Origin: Moraxella bovis
Lineage (GTDB): Bacteria; Pseudomonadota; Gammaproteobacteria; Pseudomonadales; Moraxellaceae
Reading direction: 5' to 3'
Assembly: GCF_002014975.1 (NCBI RefSeq)
Contig: NZ_MUXV01000079.1
Coordinates: forward strand, 1 to 23,943
Length of the DNA: 23,943 nt
Shown here: positions 22,267 to 23,943 of the stretch, in pieces
How positions within the stretch are numbered: position 1 is the stretch's first letter
How the letters are laid out: each line of letters begins with the position of its first letter
Program-made: the position numbers and the translations under genes
Notes under the pieces: generated by a model
Database searches by the model: none
Told to the model about the DNA's origin: nothing
Seen by the model: the letters and a program-made list of their open reading frames with translations, nothing else

Positions 22267-23551
22267 ACTGCTCACCAACCACATATCTCTTTAATACAGT
22301 CTCATCAAACTTTGGATAAACCACGGTCAAATCCACGCCCGCTTCATACAAAATAAACTGCTCAATGATAATATGCCAGTGCCTTAGCAGGTCAATGGGG
22401 CGGTCTTTGTAGTGTTTTTCATCTGTCGCACTCGGTCTATGCCCCATGATTTGTTTGACAATGCCATAAGGCACGCTGACCCACTCGGACAAATTACTAA
22501 ACGATTTTCGCATGGCTTTGGGTGGTAGGCTTGGCAGTCCTGCCTGTCTGATGGCATTGCGATAGGGTTTACCAATCTCGGTATGCGTGTCTGTTTTGCT
22601 CGTCATAAAGACATAATCGCCATGTCTGGGCAGTTGCTTGATGAGATATTCGGTGTAGGGCGTAAGCGGAATGATACGCTCCCATTGGTCTACTTTATCA
22701 ATAATAGTTATCGTTTTCCACTCAAAATCCACATTATCCCACATCAAGGATAACATTTCATTGGGGCGTGAACCATTTAACAGCATACAGATTAAGGCGG
22801 TGGCGTGGACATCACTAATTTTATTGACCGTTTCAAACCATAGGGGCAATTGGGTGCGTTGCAGACTGTGCTTGTGCCTGCCTGTTTTTGCCACGGTGCT
22901 TGATACAATTTTGGCAGTGGCAGACTTATCAGGGATAATTCCTGTATAAGCTTGTCGCTCGTTCGCCCAATTTACAAATGCACGGTAAATGCGGTAGGCG
23001 ATAGCCATACGTGTTTTGCGTGTTTTGTTTTCGTGATTTATCCAGCTTTCCACAAATTCAGGGGTTAAGTCGGACAATGGCGTGTGCCAGATGTATGCCA
23101 AACAGCCATCTTTGCCCTGTTTGTCCGATAGGTGCGGACTGGCAGATTTGACATGGTCTATTATGTAGTTGTCCGACCAGTTGTCCTTTTTTGTGTTAAA
23201 ATAATCTGTAAAGGCTTGCCCAAAGGTAATGCTGTTTTTGGTTTTGATTTGTTCAAATTCAGCGTTTTTGGCAAGTTGCTCGGCTTTTTGACGGCTTGGG
23301 TCAATGCCTGCGGTCATCTGCTTGCTAATCTCGCTTGCTTTATCAATCGCATCTTGATAGCTCATGAGTGGATATTTGCCAAGCGTGACTCGTTTTTGCT
23401 TGCCACCAACACGCCCTTGACAAACAAACGATTTACTGCCCTTTGGCGATACCAACACGCCAAGCCCTGTGTATTTTTCGTCCCAAACAAGGTATTGCTT
23501 ATCGGACGGTTCTAAGCGGTCAATCTTTGCGGTGGTAAGTTTGGTTTTCAT
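22265..23551 (-). CDS. int: tyrosine-type site-specific integrase
   Basis: A 428-residue recombinase that inserts and, with a directionality factor, excises the prophage. N-terminal arm-binding domain (about 1-90; GLGVLVSPKGSKSFV, then VTLGKYPLMSYQDAIDKA), core-binding domain (about 105-210), catalytic domain (about 230-400). Catalytic set: Arg262 in LNGSRPNEMLSL, Arg348 in PKAMRKSF, His371 in IMGHRPS and the nucleophile Tyr381 in EKHYKDR. The usual first His of the HxxR box is Lys345, a variant seen in some P4-like integrases. The frame is open to 23743, but that would run into the att tRNA fragment; the ATG at 23551 has GGAG upstream and matches the family's start (KLTTAKIDRLEP). Confidence 0.93.
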   Translation of the reverse strand: MKTKLTTAKIDRLEPSDKQYLVWDEKYTGLGVLVSPKGSKSFVCQGRVGGKQKRVTLGKYPLMSYQDAIDKASEISKQMTAGIDPSRQKAEQLAKNAEFEQIKTKNSITFGQAFTDYFNTKKDNWSDNYIIDHVKSASPHLSDKQGKDGCLAYIWHTPLSDLTPEFVESWINHENKTRKTRMAIAYRIYRAFVNWANERQAYTGIIPDKSATAKIVSSTVAKTGRHKHSLQRTQLPLWFETVNKISDVHATALICMLLNGSRPNEMLSLMWDNVDFEWKTITIIDKVDQWERIIPLTPYTEYLIKQLPRHGDYVFMTSKTDTHTEIGKPYRNAIRQAGLPSLPPKAMRKSFSNLSEWVSVPYGIVKQIMGHRPSATDEKHYKDRPIDLLRHWHIIIEQFILYEAGVDLTVVYPKFDETVLKRYVVGEQ

Positions 23552-23605
23552 GGTTACTCTCCAAAATAATAACCATATAATAACCAAATATGATGTAAAT
23601 TGCCA

Positions 23606-23703
23606 TAAACTAAATGATACTTTTTTTGTAAATAAATCGTTAAATGATTGATTTTGTTTGCATAAATATAAATCAAATGATACTGCGGTAAACTCAATGA
23701 TAT
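23606..23703. repeat. three direct repeats, likely integrase arm sites
   Basis: TAAACTAAATGATAC (23606-23620), TAAATCAAATGATAC (23669-23683) and TAAACTCAATGATAT (23689-23703), all in one orientation in an AT-rich stretch between int and the att half-site. Position and spacing fit arm-type binding sites for the integrase or its excision factor; they may also overlap the int promoter. Confidence 0.6.
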
Positions 23704-23715
23704 TATTTTTACGGT

Positions 23716-23761
23716 ACTCATAATCCTTTGGTCGCAGGTTCAAGTCCTGCTGGGCCTACCA
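23716..23761 (+). other. att half-site: 3' part of a CAU-anticodon tRNA (Ile2- or Met-like)
   Basis: The segment starts at the anticodon loop CTCATAA (CAU) and continues through a variable loop, a perfect T arm (GCAGG-TTCAAGT-CCTGC), the acceptor 3' strand TGGGCCT, discriminator A and encoded CCA. The 5' acceptor, D arm and 5' anticodon strand are absent and the upstream bases do not pair, so it is not a working tRNA gene. It is the duplicated core left when a phage integrates in a tRNA 3' end. TTGGTCGC before the T arm favours tRNA-Ile2 over elongator tRNA-Met. The intact gene should lie beyond the left edge. Confidence 0.82.
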
Positions 23762-23776
23762 TATTAAAATAAGTAA

Positions 23777-23813
23777 AATCAAGGTTTTAAGAGATTAAAA
23801 CCCTGATTTTTTT
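23777..23813 (+). terminator. host terminator beyond the att site
   Basis: A stem of ATCA-A-GGTTTTAA with TTAAAACC-C-TGAT (one mismatch) around GAGA, followed by seven T. It would end the host tRNA transcript before integration. The sequence to the right of the tRNA fragment is taken to be bacterial chromosome. Confidence 0.7.
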
Positions 23814-23851
23814 GTGTTTAAGAATAACCAATTAATATTTAAAACCAAACA

Positions 23852-23880
23852 CCCCAAAAGTTAGTATTTGACTTTTGGGG
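23852..23880. terminator. 10-bp perfect hairpin in chromosomal DNA, possible terminator
   Basis: CCCCAAAAGT and ACTTTTGGGG pair perfectly around a nine-base loop. On the minus strand a T-rich stretch follows, so it may end a minus-strand host gene to the right. No ORF of note lies in 23762-23943. Confidence 0.4.
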
Positions 23881-23943
23881 CATTGTTCATTAGATTGGTT
23901 TAACTACTTGATAAATTGGCTTTGGTTCAAAAAGTATGCTACA

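Noticed and set aside
23552..23743. 64-residue N-terminal extension of the integrase
   Set aside because: It would be encoded by the arm repeats and the tRNA fragment; the ATG at 23551 with GGAG fits the family start.

Overview
The window looks like most of one temperate, tailed-phage prophage plus about 180 bp of bacterial chromosome at the right edge. The host is probably a Moraxella or close relative. That is an inference from the moderately AT-rich sequence, the style of the phage proteins and, most of all, a solitary hairpin that matches the Cas12a (type V-A) CRISPR repeat used by Moraxella; no host gene is present to settle it.

Right end (22.2-23.9 kb): a tyrosine integrase on the minus strand, three direct repeats upstream of it that look like integrase arm sites, and the 3' part of a CAU-anticodon tRNA ending in CCA. 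This fragment is one att half-site. The intact tRNA should lie beyond the left edge, so the prophage continues to the left.

Regulatory region (20.7-22.25 kb, minus strand): a strong sigma70-type promoter just after the integrase terminator drives a structured leader. In order, the leader holds the Cas12a-like solitary repeat, three hairpins with a shared core, a C4-type antisense RNA, a small Icd-like ORF and a P22-type antirepressor, ending at a bidirectional terminator. The layout is that of the c4-icd-ant immunity operon of P1/P7, with an added candidate RNA anti-CRISPR at its front.

Late region (1.76-20.6 kb, minus strand), three transcription units: (a) a 538-aa putative internal virion protein and a 2737-aa polyvalent protein; (b) small and large terminase; (c) a small structural protein, an unknown protein, a beta-propeller protein, a roughly 30-repeat FG-motif protein and an M15 endolysin. 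Each unit is preceded by the same box (CCCCCACAAGGTT) exactly 22 nt upstream of a -10-like hexamer, which I read as an activator-dependent late promoter family.

A plus-strand insert (10.36-10.81 kb) lies between units (a) and (b): a near-consensus promoter, strong hairpins, a 21-codon very hydrophobic peptide resembling Ibs type I toxins, and a ribbon-helix-helix protein. It looks like a moron or toxin-antitoxin-like unit. Two near-identical 49-bp copies of terminator plus late box flank the giant-gene operon together with this insert.

Left end (0-1.67 kb, plus strand): four small genes of unknown function (a membrane protein, a small single-helix protein, a winged-helix protein and a charged protein), convergent with the endolysin. 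No portal, capsid, scaffold, tape-measure or tail-tube gene is visible in the window.
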